Positions 18,272 through 27,154 are shown, numbered from the stretch's first letter. The stretch is DNA of 64,000 nucleotides from Methylorubrum populi (GCA_036946625.1 JAQIIU010000003.1:1749001-1813000); one strand, 5' to 3'. Translations and numbers: made by a program. Notes: generated by a model not told the origin, from the letters alone.

Positions 18272-18562
18272 ATGAACGTTGAGAGTTGGATCACCGTCGA
18301 GGAAACGCCTGGCCTGGCCGTGGAGGCGATGGCGGTGATCGACGCGCGCCTCGCCCGGTTGACGGATGCGGAGCGCGCCGCGTTCTGGGCGTCGGTCCGC
18401 AAGGCCTACAACACCCCCTACAACGACCCGGTGAAGCCGGCCCGACCGAAACCGGTCGAGCCCGCCCCCGCCCCGGCGGTCGAGATCCGCCTGCCCGCCA
18501 TCGACCTGCCGGCCGCCGCCCTCGCCTCCGCGGCACTCGCCGCGGAGATGCGCGCCGCCTGA
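18272..18562 (+). CDS. Small hypothetical protein
   Basis: 96 residues from the ATG at 18272. The first half (about 1-45) looks like a folded helical piece (EAMAVIDARLARLTDAERAA). The second half is Pro/Ala-rich (ARPKPVEPAPAPAVEIRLP) and ends with a short hydrophobic Ala-rich helix. No family is recognised. It sits 98 bp after argH and could be co-transcribed. Codon use looks genuine, with strong GC at third positions. Confidence 0.5.
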   Translation: MNVESWITVEETPGLAVEAMAVIDARLARLTDAERAAFWASVRKAYNTPYNDPVKPARPKPVEPAPAPAVEIRLPAIDLPAAALASAALAAEMRAA

Positions 18563-18591
18563 TTCCGATCCCAAAGGTGGGGGCAGGGCCA

Positions 18592-18940
18592 TCGCTCGAA
18601 GCGGCTTCGCGGCGCGAAGAGCGCCGCGCGGAGCGGGCTTTTCAGGATGTCAGCCCTGAAAAGCATCGAGCGGAGCGAAAGCCTGAGAGCCTGTTTGACC
18701 GGCCAACGTGTCTTCGTCAGGCCACGGCAAGGCGAGAGGAAGGTCCTACTCCCATCCTGAACCCTCATCCTGAGGTGCCGGAGCGGAGGCCTCGAAGGGG
18801 GCTCCAGGAATCGCGCGGAATCTGGAGCCCCCTTCGAGGCCGCTCACGCGGCACCTCAGGATGAGGGGCGAGATGGGATCACTGCAGTCAAACAGGCTCT
18901 GAGCCCGCGGAGGCGGGCACCGGCGTCTGAGGCTTACAAA
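18592..18940. repeat. Composite mosaic repeat with nested inverted repeats, copy A
   Basis: The 14-bp arms AGAGCCTGTTTGAC (18686-18699) and GTCAAACAGGCTCT (18887-18900) enclose an R1 palindrome (18763-18866). To the left, 18592-18685 holds a second hairpin-rich block (GCTCGAAGCGGC, GAGCGGAGCGAAAGCCTGAG). The same blocks recur, rearranged and inverted, at 35.6-35.9 and 59.5-59.9 kb. They account for most of the 508-bp gap before the IalB-family gene; the remaining 19000-19070 shows no clear signal. Confidence 0.85.
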
Positions 18941-19070
18941 AAACCCAGGGCTGCGGCCTGTTGCCGTTTTCGGTTGATCGGGGCAAGCGGGGCTTTCCTG
19001 TTCCGCGCGGGCTCGCCATCCTGACGCGCGCGAAGACGGCCGGCCCGGCCGTCGGTACACCCGAGTTGAG

Positions 19071-19751
19071 ATGCAGCGGCACCGCCTCCCGATCCTCCGC
19101 CCGACCTCCGGTTCCGGCCGCATCCTCGCGGCCCTCGTCCTCGGTACGGCCGGCGCCGTCCTCGCGCCGGCTCCGTCCGAGCGGGCCTTCGCGCAGGATG
19201 CGATCCAGGGAGCCGAGGTGATCCGCGCCCGGGCCAGCCGCAAGGCGAAGAGCGCGGCCCTGCCGCCCGGCATGCAGCAGGCGGTGCCGCTCGCCGTGTT
19301 CGGCGACTGGAACGTGTTCACCAACGGCGCCCAGACCCGCGAAAAACTCTGCTACGTCATCGCCCAGCCGACGACGCGCAGCCCCAAGACGCTCGCCCGC
19401 GACACCGGCTATCTGTTCGTCACCTTTCCCAAGGGCGGCGCGCAAGGGGAAATCGCGGTGATGCTCGGCTTCAAGCCGAAGCCCGCCGCGGCACAGGCGA
19501 AACCCGGCGCGGCGGCGGCACCGGGCGACCCCTACCTGACGGTGGGCACCACCCGTTACGGCCTCGTGGTGAAGGACGAGAACGCCTGGATCCAGAACCA
19601 AGCCGACGAGCCGCGCATCGCCACCGAGATGAGCCGGACGCAGACCGCCACGATCCGCACCGTCTCCCAGCGCGGCAAGCCGACCCAGGACGATTACGCG
19701 CTCGGCGGCTTCTCGGAGGCGCTCAAGCGTGCCCGCGAGGAATGCAAGTAG
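19071..19751 (+). CDS. Invasion-associated locus B (IalB) family protein
   Basis: 226 residues. A Sec signal (about 15-42, ending ERAFAQ) is followed by the IalB-like domain, starting with FGDWNVFTN (about 77-85) and LCYVIAQP. A Pro/Ala-rich insertion (PKPAAAQAKPGAAAAPG) divides it. A conserved Cys near the block start and the terminal Cys (REECK) may form a disulfide. The family is periplasmic or membrane-associated and very widespread in Hyphomicrobiales; its biochemical role is unknown despite the name from Bartonella. Confidence 0.85.
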   Translation: MQRHRLPILRPTSGSGRILAALVLGTAGAVLAPAPSERAFAQDAIQGAEVIRARASRKAKSAALPPGMQQAVPLAVFGDWNVFTNGAQTREKLCYVIAQPTTRSPKTLARDTGYLFVTFPKGGAQGEIAVMLGFKPKPAAAQAKPGAAAAPGDPYLTVGTTRYGLVVKDENAWIQNQADEPRIATEMSRTQTATIRTVSQRGKPTQDDYALGGFSEALKRAREECK

Positions 19752-19889
19752 GCCGTCGCTCCGGAGGGAAGGCGTCGCTTCCCGTCAGCCTCTCGGCACA
19801 CGTCGCCTCAAGACTTGTCACCACGACGGCCGGAGCCGGCTGCACCGACGGGAAGCCGGGCTGCCGGCCTCTCCGGAAACGACATCTCC

Positions 19890-19925
19890 AAAAACATAAC
19901 CGGCGGCCCCGAATGGCGCCGCCGG
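19890..19925 (-). terminator. Terminator of the 81-residue gene
   Basis: Read on the minus strand, CCGGCGGC and GCCGCCGG arms (19918-19925 and 19900-19907) pair around an 8-base loop. They are followed by TTATGTTTTT. It lies 30 bp beyond the stop of the gene at 19956-20201. Confidence 0.6.
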
Positions 19926-19955
19926 CGGTGTTGCTTGCCAAGGGGTGCGGGCGGA

Positions 19956-20201
19956 TCAGACCGCGCGCAGGCGCGGCTGGCGTCCCTTCTCCCGGGCGGC
20001 GCGGGCGGCCTGCTCCACGGTGCGGAACAGGGTGCCGTCGAGACCGTCGAAGCGGCGCTCGGAGGAGAAGAAGCGGACGCCGCCGCGCTCGGGCACGGCG
20101 ATGCCGGCGGTGATCTCGCCCACCTCGATCACGCGGGCGGGCGGCTCGTCCAGGGTGGAAAACGCGGATGCGGAAGGATGGGCGGGTTCGACACGGGTCA
20201 T
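19956..20201 (-). CDS. Small hypothetical protein
   Basis: 81 residues from the ATG at 20201, chosen because AGGAG stands 11 bases before it; an ATG at 20225 lacks such a site. The sequence has a regular alternating beta pattern (RVIEVGEITAGIAVPERGG, VRFFSSERRFDGLDG) and a basic helical tail (VEQAARAAREKGRQPRLRAV). No family is recognised. A terminator hairpin follows. The 459-bp gap upstream to the HAD gene holds only a dispersed hairpin and AT-richer DNA with the probable promoter. Confidence 0.6.
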   Translation of the reverse strand: MTRVEPAHPSASAFSTLDEPPARVIEVGEITAGIAVPERGGVRFFSSERRFDGLDGTLFRTVEQAARAAREKGRQPRLRAV

Positions 20202-20274
20202 GACGGAGTGAACTCCTGCGGCCATCGTCGGCCGGTTGTCGGCAAGGCGTTCGCGGGCGCTGGATCTCTGGTTG

Positions 20275-20319
20275 CATCGTCCGTTCCCGAAAGCCGGTGA
20301 CCACCTTTCGGGACGATGC
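20275..20319. repeat. Dispersed hairpin, copy 1
   Basis: CATCGTCC, then CCCGAAAGCCGG, then CCTTTCGGGACGATG form a hairpin. The same hairpin occurs at 32631-32669 without the 5-base insertion in the left arm. This lies in the gene-free stretch 20202-20660; nothing else is visible there beyond a short ACGGC/GCCGT mirror near 20451. Confidence 0.7.
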
Positions 20320-20660
20320 CCTAGCCCACGGATGTGACTCTCCGCCGACAACACCCCTGCGACCGGCCGTTCCGCACGCCGGACAACTTCGAAGTCTTCC
20401 AAAGAAAAAGGTCGACCAAGGCAAGTCCTCCTCTGTCGCGAGGACCACGGCGCAAATGTGCCGTGATGCATTAGCGTTTGATAACGCGGCGCAAGCGTGC
20501 CACTACAAATCACCGCGGCGCGAAGACGTTCGCACTCCATCAAGATGAGCGGTCAGACCCCATCCGTCAACGGAACGTTCTTTCGAAGATCAGCTTGACA
20601 GGGAAGGATCCTGCCGGGTTTCGGCGTGAGGCCGGCGCGTCTCGCCTTTCGCCGAAGGAC

Positions 20661-21347
20661 TTACCCTCCGGCCACGATCCGCCCGAGATCCGCGTGCGCC
20701 GAAATGACCGTCGCCGCGCCGGCTGCGAGGAGATCGCGCCCGTCCCGGTCGTGGACCCAATGGCCACCACCGGTGAAGCCGACGACCCGCATGCCCGCCG
20801 CCCGCGCCGCCCGCACCCCCGGCACGCTGTCCTCGATCACCAGGCAGTGTTCGGGCGCGGCGCCCATCCGCTCCGCCGCGAACAGGAAAAGATCCGGGAA
20901 CGGCTTTCCGCGCGCGACCTGCGCCGAGGAGAAGACGCGATCGGCAAACAGCGGCAGCAGGCCGGTGAGCCCGAGCGAGCGGCGCAGCCGCACCGGATCG
21001 CTGCTGGAGGCGACGCAGAAGGGGAGGCGCAGCAGCCCCAGCGCCTCGGCGATGCCGGCCATCGCGGCGAGTTCCGCCTCGAAGGCCGCGAGCGTCTCCG
21101 CCTTGACCCGCTCGACGAAGCCGGGCGGGGCCGTCACCCCGTCCTCGCGGGCGACGCGCTCCATGATCGAGGTCATGGAGGTGCCCGCGAACCGCTCGCG
21201 CACGCCGTCGAGGCCGATGGCGAGGCCGAGGCCGTTGAGGCCGCGCGTCAGGGTCGCGAGGCTGATCGGCTCGCTGTCGATCAGCACGCCGTCGCAGTCG
21301 AAGATCACGAGGGCGAGGGGAGGCGGGGCGGGAAGTGCGTCCGTCAT
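20661..21347 (-). CDS. HAD-family hydrolase, beta-phosphoglucomutase/phosphatase-like
   Basis: 228 residues from the ATG at 21347. HAD motif I is FDCDGVLIDSEP (D17, D19), motif II is in ASSSDP, the motif III lysine is in GKPFPDLFL and motif IV is VIEDSVPG. The four-helix cap suggests a sugar-phosphate or phosphoglycolate-type phosphatase; the substrate cannot be fixed. It is divergent from the carbamoyltransferase gene, 77 bp apart. Confidence 0.85.
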   Translation of the reverse strand: MTDALPAPPPLALVIFDCDGVLIDSEPISLATLTRGLNGLGLAIGLDGVRERFAGTSMTSIMERVAREDGVTAPPGFVERVKAETLAAFEAELAAMAGIAEALGLLRLPFCVASSSDPVRLRRSLGLTGLLPLFADRVFSSAQVARGKPFPDLFLFAAERMGAAPEHCLVIEDSVPGVRAARAAGMRVVGFTGGGHWVHDRDGRDLLAAGAATVISAHADLGRIVAGG

Positions 21348-21424
21348 CGGCGGCTCGTCTCGCACGGCACGTCCGCAACGGCAACGCGGTTGTCGCGTCC
21401 GCCCCCGGCGTGTAGCCCGGCGGC

Positions 21425-23194
21425 ATGCGCACCTATCTCGGCCTCGCCACGACCTTCCACGATCCGGCGCTCGCCCTCGTCGGGCCGGACGGCGCCGTGC
21501 TGTTCGCCGAGGCCGCCGAGCGCTCCCTGCAATACAAGCGCGCCCCGAACTGCGAGCCCGATCCCGGCAGCCGCATGGCGGGCCTCCTGAAGCGCCACGT
21601 ACCGGAGGGCGCCGAGCTCGTCGTCGCCACCTCCTGGGGCGAGCAGTTTTCGGAGTTTCTGAGGGGGCAGGCGGCGTCTGGCGCCTTCGACCTGCCGGTG
21701 CTCGCCGAGTCCCCCTCCACCCTCAACCGCTCCTTCGTGCCGGAGCGGGCCGAGCGGGTCTTCATCGCCGACCTCCACGCCATGCAGGCGCGGGCCGGCA
21801 ACGGCACGGTGCTCGCCCTCGACAGCGAGACCCGCGGCTTCGGCGGCAAGCCGCGGGCGACCATCGCGGGCCGGCGCCGCTACGCCCACCATCTGGCGCA
21901 CGCGGCCTACGCCCTGTGGGGCAGCCCGTTCGAGGCGGCGACCGCGCTGGTCGTCGACGGCATGGGCGAGACCGGCGCGGCGGCGATCTACCGCTTGCAC
22001 GACGGGCGCATCGAGGAGGTGCGGCGCCAGCGCGGGCGCGGCTCGGTCGGCTTCCTCTACGGGCTGGTGACCGACCTCGCCGGGTTCGACCAGATCAAGG
22101 GCGAGGAATGGAAGATCATGGGGCTCGCGCCCTACGGCCAAACCGACGCGGACCTGATGGCGATCCTGCGCCGCCTGTACACGGTCGAGGACGGGCGCCT
22201 GAAGTTTTCGGACGAGGCCACCGTGCGGGCGGTCGCCGCCGAGATTCTTTCACGGCGCCCGGCGGACGTCGGGGAGCAGGGCTGGGCCGACCTCGCCCGC
22301 TGCGGCCAGGACGTCTTTTGCGAGTTGATGGACGTGCTGGTGGCCGAGGCGTGGCGTCTGGCGCCTTCGGAAAATCTCGTCATCGCGGGCGGCTGCGGGC
22401 TGAACTCCTCCTACAACGGGCGGGTGCTCGGGCGCTCGGGGTTCGAGCATCTCCACGTCCCGTCCGCGCCGGCCGACGACGGCAACGCCATCGGCGCCGC
22501 ATGGCTGGCGCTCGCCGAGGACGATCCATCCTGGAAGGGCCCGAAGCGCGAGGTGCGCCCGCTCACGCCCTATCTCGGCTCGACCGTCTCGACGGAGCCG
22601 CTGGAGCGCATGGCCGAGTGGGAGCCGCGGGCCCGCCGCCTCGGTCACGAAGGGGTGACGCGGGAGGCGGCAACCATCCTCGCCGCGGGCGGCCTCGTCG
22701 GCTGGGTGCAGGGGCGGGCGGAGTTCGGCCCCCGGGCGCTCGGCAACCGCTCGATCCTCGCCGACCCGCGCCCGGCGCACGCCAAGGAATCCCTGAACGC
22801 CAAGGTGAAGTACCGCGAGGCGTTCCGGCCCTTCGCGCCCTCGATCCTCGCCGAGGCCGGACCGGACTGGTTCGAGGACTACGCCGACAGCCCGTACATG
22901 GAGCGGACGCTCGTCTGGCGCGAGGCGGTGCGCGAGCGCGTGCCGGCGGTGGTCCACGCCGACGGCACCGGCCGGCTCCAGAGCGTGACGCGGGCGCGCA
23001 ACCCGGCCTACGCGGCGCTGATCGCGGCCTTCGCGGAGCTGACCGGCGTGCCGATCCTGCTCAACACCAGCTTCAACGTGATGGGCAAGCCGATCCTCCA
23101 CACGGCGGAGGACGCGATCCTGATGTTCTACACGACGGGGCTCGACGCCATCGTGGTCGAGGACTGGATCCTGACGAAGAAGGCGCCGGCCTGA
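21425..23194 (+). CDS. NodU/CmcH-family carbamoyltransferase
   Basis: 589 residues in two parts. The N-terminal Kae1-like ATPase fold (about 1-370) has metal-binding HHLAHA at 155-160, the acidic DGMGETG at 178-184, and IAGGCGLNSSYNGR. The C-terminal domain (about 400-589) has EFGPRALGNRSILADPR and LNTSFNVMGKPI. Relatives transfer a carbamoyl group from carbamoyl phosphate through a carbamoyl-adenylate to Nod factors, cephalosporins or aminoglycosides. No synthetic cluster or glycosyltransferase lies beside it, so the acceptor is unknown. It is an orphan gene between a HAD phosphatase and murJ. Confidence 0.85.
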   Translation: MRTYLGLATTFHDPALALVGPDGAVLFAEAAERSLQYKRAPNCEPDPGSRMAGLLKRHVPEGAELVVATSWGEQFSEFLRGQAASGAFDLPVLAESPSTLNRSFVPERAERVFIADLHAMQARAGNGTVLALDSETRGFGGKPRATIAGRRRYAHHLAHAAYALWGSPFEAATALVVDGMGETGAAAIYRLHDGRIEEVRRQRGRGSVGFLYGLVTDLAGFDQIKGEEWKIMGLAPYGQTDADLMAILRRLYTVEDGRLKFSDEATVRAVAAEILSRRPADVGEQGWADLARCGQDVFCELMDVLVAEAWRLAPSENLVIAGGCGLNSSYNGRVLGRSGFEHLHVPSAPADDGNAIGAAWLALAEDDPSWKGPKREVRPLTPYLGSTVSTEPLERMAEWEPRARRLGHEGVTREAATILAAGGLVGWVQGRAEFGPRALGNRSILADPRPAHAKESLNAKVKYREAFRPFAPSILAEAGPDWFEDYADSPYMERTLVWREAVRERVPAVVHADGTGRLQSVTRARNPAYAALIAAFAELTGVPILLNTSFNVMGKPILHTAEDAILMFYTTGLDAIVVEDWILTKKAPA

Positions 23195-23230
23195 GGCGGC
23201 TGCGGGCATCGCCCGCGACCATCTCCGGCA

Positions 23231-23325
23231 TCGTTGCGCCCTGGATCGCTTCGCTGGCGCTCGCGATGACGATGCGAGCTGCTCTCCCCGTCATCGCGAG
23301 GCGAAGCCGAAGCGATCCAGAAGCG
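23231..23325. repeat. R2 repeats, two facing units
   Basis: CTGGATCGCTTCGCTGGCGC then TCGCGATGACG, followed by the mirror CGTCATCGCGAGGCGAAGCC then GAAGCGATCCAG. Together they take up a third of the 324-bp gap between the carbamoyltransferase gene and the end of murJ. Nothing convincing is seen in the remaining 23326-23518. Confidence 0.8.
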
Positions 23326-23518
23326 CGGCGACGACCGGCCTCGCGCCGCCCGGCCCAGGCCGGACGGCGAGACGGCCAAAGGAACGACTCGCAGACCTCG
23401 ACCCGGCGATAGGTGAACTCGACCTCGTCGAGCCAGACCTTGCGCTCGTCATGGCAGATCGGGCCGCGAGGAGATCGGGATGGCTCATGCCGCCCGAGAT
23501 GGGGCGAGCGCCGCGGAA

Positions 23519-25048
23519 CTACCTGCGGCGCAACCGCACGCCGAACACGCCCATCACCGCGAGCAGGGTGCCGGCATAGGCGAGCGCCCCGGCGAGCCCG
23601 AGCAGGGCGAGAACCGCGATCTCCCGGAAATGGGGCAGGGCGGGCACGATCCGCTCGGCGAAGGGCAGGCCGTGGATGGCAAATCCCGCCAGCACCGCGC
23701 TCGCCACGACCACCGCCGCGACGGTGACGCCGAGCCCCCGCCCCGGCGCGGTCCAGCCGCGGCGCAGGGCGAGGCCGTAGAGCAGGGCGAGGTTGATCCA
23801 CTGGCCGATGGCGGTGGCGAGCGCGAGGCCGGCGACGCCGTAGGGGCCGGTCAGCACCAGCTTGAGCGCGACGTTGACGGCGATCGCCGTGAGCGAGGCG
23901 TAGAGCGGCGTCGTCGTGTCCTGCCGGGCGTTGAAGCTCGCCACGCCCGAGCGCACCAGCACCACGGCGGGCAGCGCCAGCCCGTAGGCCGCGAGCACGG
24001 AAGCGGCGCGCGCCGCGTCCTGCGCGGAGAAGGCGCCGCGCTGGAACAGGGCGGCCATGATCAGCCCCGGCAGGGTCAGGAAGGCGACCATGAAAGGGGC
24101 CGAGAGCGCCAGCGAGAAGCCGGCGGCCCGGTTCTGCGCCGCGTGCGCCCCGGCCACGTCGCCCGCGGCGATGCGCCGGCTCATCTCGGGCAGGAGCACG
24201 GTGCCGGCGGCGATGGCGATGACGCCGAAGGGGAGCTGGTAGAGCCGGTCGGCGTAGTAGAGCGCCGCGACCGCGCCGGTCGGCAGGAAGCTGGCGATGA
24301 TGGTGTCGGCGAACGCCGCGATCTGGAAGCCGGCCGAGCCGATCACCGCGGGCCCCAGGATCTTGAGGAAGCGGATCAGGTCGGGATCGCGCAGGGTCGG
24401 CTTCGTCAGCCGCGGGGCGTAGGCGCGGGCCCGCGCATCCCACCACACGAGCGCGAATTGCAGCACGCCCGACACCGAGACGCCCCAGGCGGCGGCGTAG
24501 GCCGCGTTCGGGAACAGGAAGGCCAGCGCGAGCGCGGCCAGCATGGCGAGGTTGAGGAGGATCGGCGCGCCGGCCGCGGCGGCGAAGCGGCGATGCGCGT
24601 TGAGGATGCCGGAGAACAGCGTCACCAGCGTCATGAACAGCAGGTAGGGGAAGGTGATCCGCGTCAGGCTCACCGCCAGGGCGAACCGCTCCCCGTCCTC
24701 CGAGAAGCCCGGCGCCAGCGCCCGCACCACCCGCGGCATCGCCGGGAGCGCGACGGCGAGCAGGACCACCTGCACCCCCAGCATCAGGGTGAGGACACGG
24801 TCGGCGAAACGCGCGCCGCCGCCCTCGGCGCCCGCCTGTTCCAGATGGGTGTAGGCCGGCACGAAGGCGGTGTTGAACGCTCCCTCGCCGAAGATCGCGC
24901 GAAAGTGGTTCGGCAGGCGGAAGGCGACGACGAAGGCATCCGCCACCGGCCCCGCGCCCATCACGGCGGCCGTCACCACGTCGCGGGCAAAGCCCGTGAC
25001 CCGCGAGACCAGCGTCCAGCCGCCGACGGAGAGGATCGAGCGGATCAT
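23519..25048 (-). CDS. murJ: Lipid II flippase MurJ
   Basis: 509 residues with about 14 transmembrane helices of the MATE/MOP fold. The N-terminus SVGGWTLVSRVTGFARDV carries the conserved Arg residues lining the MurJ cavity. FRAIFGEGAFNTAFVP is the family signature. It moves lipid II across the inner membrane for peptidoglycan synthesis. The reading frame ends with a short basic tail (RLRRR). Confidence 0.94.
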   Translation of the reverse strand: MIRSILSVGGWTLVSRVTGFARDVVTAAVMGAGPVADAFVVAFRLPNHFRAIFGEGAFNTAFVPAYTHLEQAGAEGGGARFADRVLTLMLGVQVVLLAVALPAMPRVVRALAPGFSEDGERFALAVSLTRITFPYLLFMTLVTLFSGILNAHRRFAAAAGAPILLNLAMLAALALAFLFPNAAYAAAWGVSVSGVLQFALVWWDARARAYAPRLTKPTLRDPDLIRFLKILGPAVIGSAGFQIAAFADTIIASFLPTGAVAALYYADRLYQLPFGVIAIAAGTVLLPEMSRRIAAGDVAGAHAAQNRAAGFSLALSAPFMVAFLTLPGLIMAALFQRGAFSAQDAARAASVLAAYGLALPAVVLVRSGVASFNARQDTTTPLYASLTAIAVNVALKLVLTGPYGVAGLALATAIGQWINLALLYGLALRRGWTAPGRGLGVTVAAVVVASAVLAGFAIHGLPFAERIVPALPHFREIAVLALLGLAGALAYAGTLLAVMGVFGVRLRRR

Positions 25049-25105
25049 TTTTTTCGCGGTCGGTCCCGTGCGGCCGAGGAGGGATCAGGCCTTGATCCCC
25101 CCTCG

Positions 25106-25216
25106 CCCTCATCCTGAGGTGCCGCGTGAGCGGCCTCGAAGGATCCTCCAGGGATCGCGCGTCAACTGGAGGATCCTTCGAGGCCGACGCTGCGCGCCGG
25201 CACCTCAGGATGAGGG
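25106..25216. repeat. R1 palindromic repeat
   Basis: A complete R1 unit: arms CCCTCATCCTGAGGTGCCG and CGGCACCTCAGGATGAGGG, inner arms CCTCGAAGGATCCTCCAG and CTGGAGGATCCTTCGAGG. The inner arms are a perfect 18-bp mirror here, the best-kept copy in the window. It occupies the 310-bp gap between murJ and sodB. Confidence 0.88.
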
Positions 25217-25307
25217 CGAGGGTGGGATCGCCCCGTCGAGAGCCTGCGCCGTGCAGTAGGGCGCCGATAGAGGGCGCGACTATGACCGCAGGGTCACGGC
25301 GCGCATG

Positions 25308-25337
25308 AAAAAGCCGCCCCGTCGGCGACGGGGCGGC
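25308..25337 (-). terminator. Intrinsic terminator of sodB
   Basis: On the minus strand GCCGCCCCGTC pairs perfectly with GACGGGGCGGC (11 bp) around a 3-base loop and is followed by TTTTT. It stands 22 bp after the sodB stop. Confidence 0.9.
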
Positions 25338-25358
25338 GGCATCAAAGCTCGAAGCGGA

Positions 25359-25958
25359 TCAGGCCTTGGCCTCTCCGAACAGCTTCTCGACGTACTCCCA
25401 GTTCACGAGGTTCTCGACGAACGCCTTGAGGTAGTCGGGGCGGCGGTTGCGGTAGTCGATGTAGTAGGAGTGCTCCCACACGTCGACGCCGAGGATCGGG
25501 GCCGCGCCGTGCACGAGCGGGCTCTCGCCGTTCGGGGTCTTGAGGATCGCGAGCTTGCCGTCCTTGACCGCGAGCCAGGCCCAGCCCGAGCCGAACTGGC
25601 CGACGCCGGCCTGGATGAAGTCGGCCTTGAACTTCTCGTAACCGCCGAGATCCTCGTCGATCTTCCGGGCCAGCGCCGCCGGGGGCGTGCCGCCGCCGTT
25701 GGGCTTCATCCAGTTCCAGAAGTGGAGGTGGTTGTAGTGCTGGCCGGCGTTGTTGAAGAGCGCCTGATTGGTGTTGTAGCTCGCCTTGACGATCTCCTCG
25801 ACGCTCTTGCCCGCGAGGTCGGTGCCCTCGAGCAGCTTGTTGCCGGTGTCGACATAGGCCTTGTGGTGCTTGTCGTGGTGGAACTCGAGGGTTTCCTTCG
25901 ACATGTAGGGGCCCAGCGCGTCGTAGGCGTAGGGCAGCTCGGGCAGGGTGAACGTCAT
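25359..25958 (-). CDS. sodB: Superoxide dismutase, Fe/Mn family (probably Fe)
   Basis: 199 residues from the ATG at 25958 with CAGGAGAC upstream. Metal ligands are H27 (EFHHDKHH), a His in NHLHFWNWM, and the Asp/His pair in DVWEHSYYIDY. The residues around AGVGQFGSGWAWL favour the Fe form, though metal choice is hard to prove from sequence. It converts superoxide to peroxide and oxygen in the cytoplasm. Monocistronic, with a strong terminator. Confidence 0.94.
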   Translation of the reverse strand: MTFTLPELPYAYDALGPYMSKETLEFHHDKHHKAYVDTGNKLLEGTDLAGKSVEEIVKASYNTNQALFNNAGQHYNHLHFWNWMKPNGGGTPPAALARKIDEDLGGYEKFKADFIQAGVGQFGSGWAWLAVKDGKLAILKTPNGESPLVHGAAPILGVDVWEHSYYIDYRNRRPDYLKAFVENLVNWEYVEKLFGEAKA

Positions 25959-26218
25959 GCCTGTCTCCTGGGTTGTCCGGTCGGTGGCCCGGCCCCCGCG
26001 GGCTTCGGGTTCCGAGCGCATGCGGGATGCGCGCGCGGCCGGCGGGGCGACGGCCGGGTAGGTAAGTCGGCGGGGCGGGCTCGGCAACGCCGCAAGCTGT
26101 GCATGGAGCGACGGAATCGCTCGATTCCGCACCCCGTCTTCGCGCAGGATTTTGCAATGCGCGATCCGGGGGTTATCCTGCCCGCCCCAACGCCCGCGGC
26201 AGTTCAGTCGAGAGTACC

Positions 26219-27154
26219 ATGGTCGTCGCGCTGCTCGCGCTCAGTCTCGTCATGATCCTCGGCGGCAGCGCCGCCGTGGTTCAGGGCTTTCCCTACGTGC
26301 GTCTGGAGAGCGGGCTCGCCATGGTGATCGGCGGCTCCACCGCGGCCTCGGCCGGTGTGATCCTGCTCGGTCTGACGACGCTGCTCGACCGGCTGCGCAA
26401 GATCCAGGGCTCGCTTGCCGGTCTCGGCGCCGACAATCTCGAGGCGGCGGCCGCCCCGGTCGTGCCCGCGACCGCCGCGGCGCCTTGGGACGCCACCCCG
26501 CAGGCGGCACCGGCCGTGGCTGCACCCGAGGTGATCCCGCCGGAGCGTCCCTCCCTCGCCGGGATGGGGACGGCCGGGCTGGCCGGGCTGTCGCTCGGCG
26601 CGCTGCGCCCGGGCGGGCGCGGGGCGGAGCCGGTCTTCGAGGATTCGGCCCCGGCCGAGCCACTGCTGCCCGACCTGCTTCCCGCCGCATCGCCCGAGGC
26701 CGTCCCGCCGCGCGGCAGCGACGCGACGGACGAGGACCTGTTCGGTACGCCCGAGCGGCACCCGCCGGTCTTCGCCGAGCCCGATCCGGTCGCCGTGACG
26801 GCCGCGCCCGCGCCGGCGGAAGAGCGGCCCGCCGAGGAGAGGACCGAAGCGGCGATGCCCGTGCCGGAGCCGATCGGCCTGCGCTCCTCGCTGGAGGAGC
26901 CGGCTCCCGCTCCGGAGCCGGTCGAGCCGCCCGAGCCCGAAGCCGCCGCTCCGGCCGCCGAGGTGCCCGAGGCCGACCCGCAGGAGGAGCGCCACGCGGT
27001 CGGCTCCTACGCGTCGGGCGCCAACACCTACGTGATGTTCTCCGACGGCTCGATCGAGGCGGACACGCCGCGCGGGCGCTTCACCTTCGCCTCGCTCGAC
27101 GAACTGAAGAACTTCGTCAATGCCGGCGGCGAGGAGGCCCGGGGCGCGGCCTGA
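26219..27154 (+). CDS. Membrane-anchored Pro/Ala/Glu-rich protein, function unknown
   Basis: 311 residues from the ATG at 26219. Two hydrophobic helices fill the N-terminus (about 1-22 and 30-55, separated by the short YVRLESG loop). A disordered Ala/Pro/Glu-rich stretch (about 80-260) follows. The C-terminal 45 residues look folded (YASGANTYVMFSDGSIEADT, FASLDELKNFVNAG), a small beta motif seen at the end of several hyphomicrobial membrane proteins. It may tether something near the inner membrane; no named family is recognised. Confidence 0.7.
   Translation: MVVALLALSLVMILGGSAAVVQGFPYVRLESGLAMVIGGSTAASAGVILLGLTTLLDRLRKIQGSLAGLGADNLEAAAAPVVPATAAAPWDATPQAAPAVAAPEVIPPERPSLAGMGTAGLAGLSLGALRPGGRGAEPVFEDSAPAEPLLPDLLPAASPEAVPPRGSDATDEDLFGTPERHPPVFAEPDPVAVTAAPAPAEERPAEERTEAAMPVPEPIGLRSSLEEPAPAPEPVEPPEPEAAAPAAEVPEADPQEERHAVGSYASGANTYVMFSDGSIEADTPRGRFTFASLDELKNFVNAGGEEARGAA

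Noticed and set aside
19071..19751. IalB-family gene as a virulence factor
   Set aside because: The family name comes from Bartonella, but these proteins are widespread in free-living Hyphomicrobiales; no virulence context is present.
23326..23518. Minus-strand frame reading DERKVWLDEVEFTYRRVEV between the R2 repeat and murJ
   Set aside because: Looks protein-like but has no start, no recognised family and abuts repeat DNA; too little to call a pseudogene.
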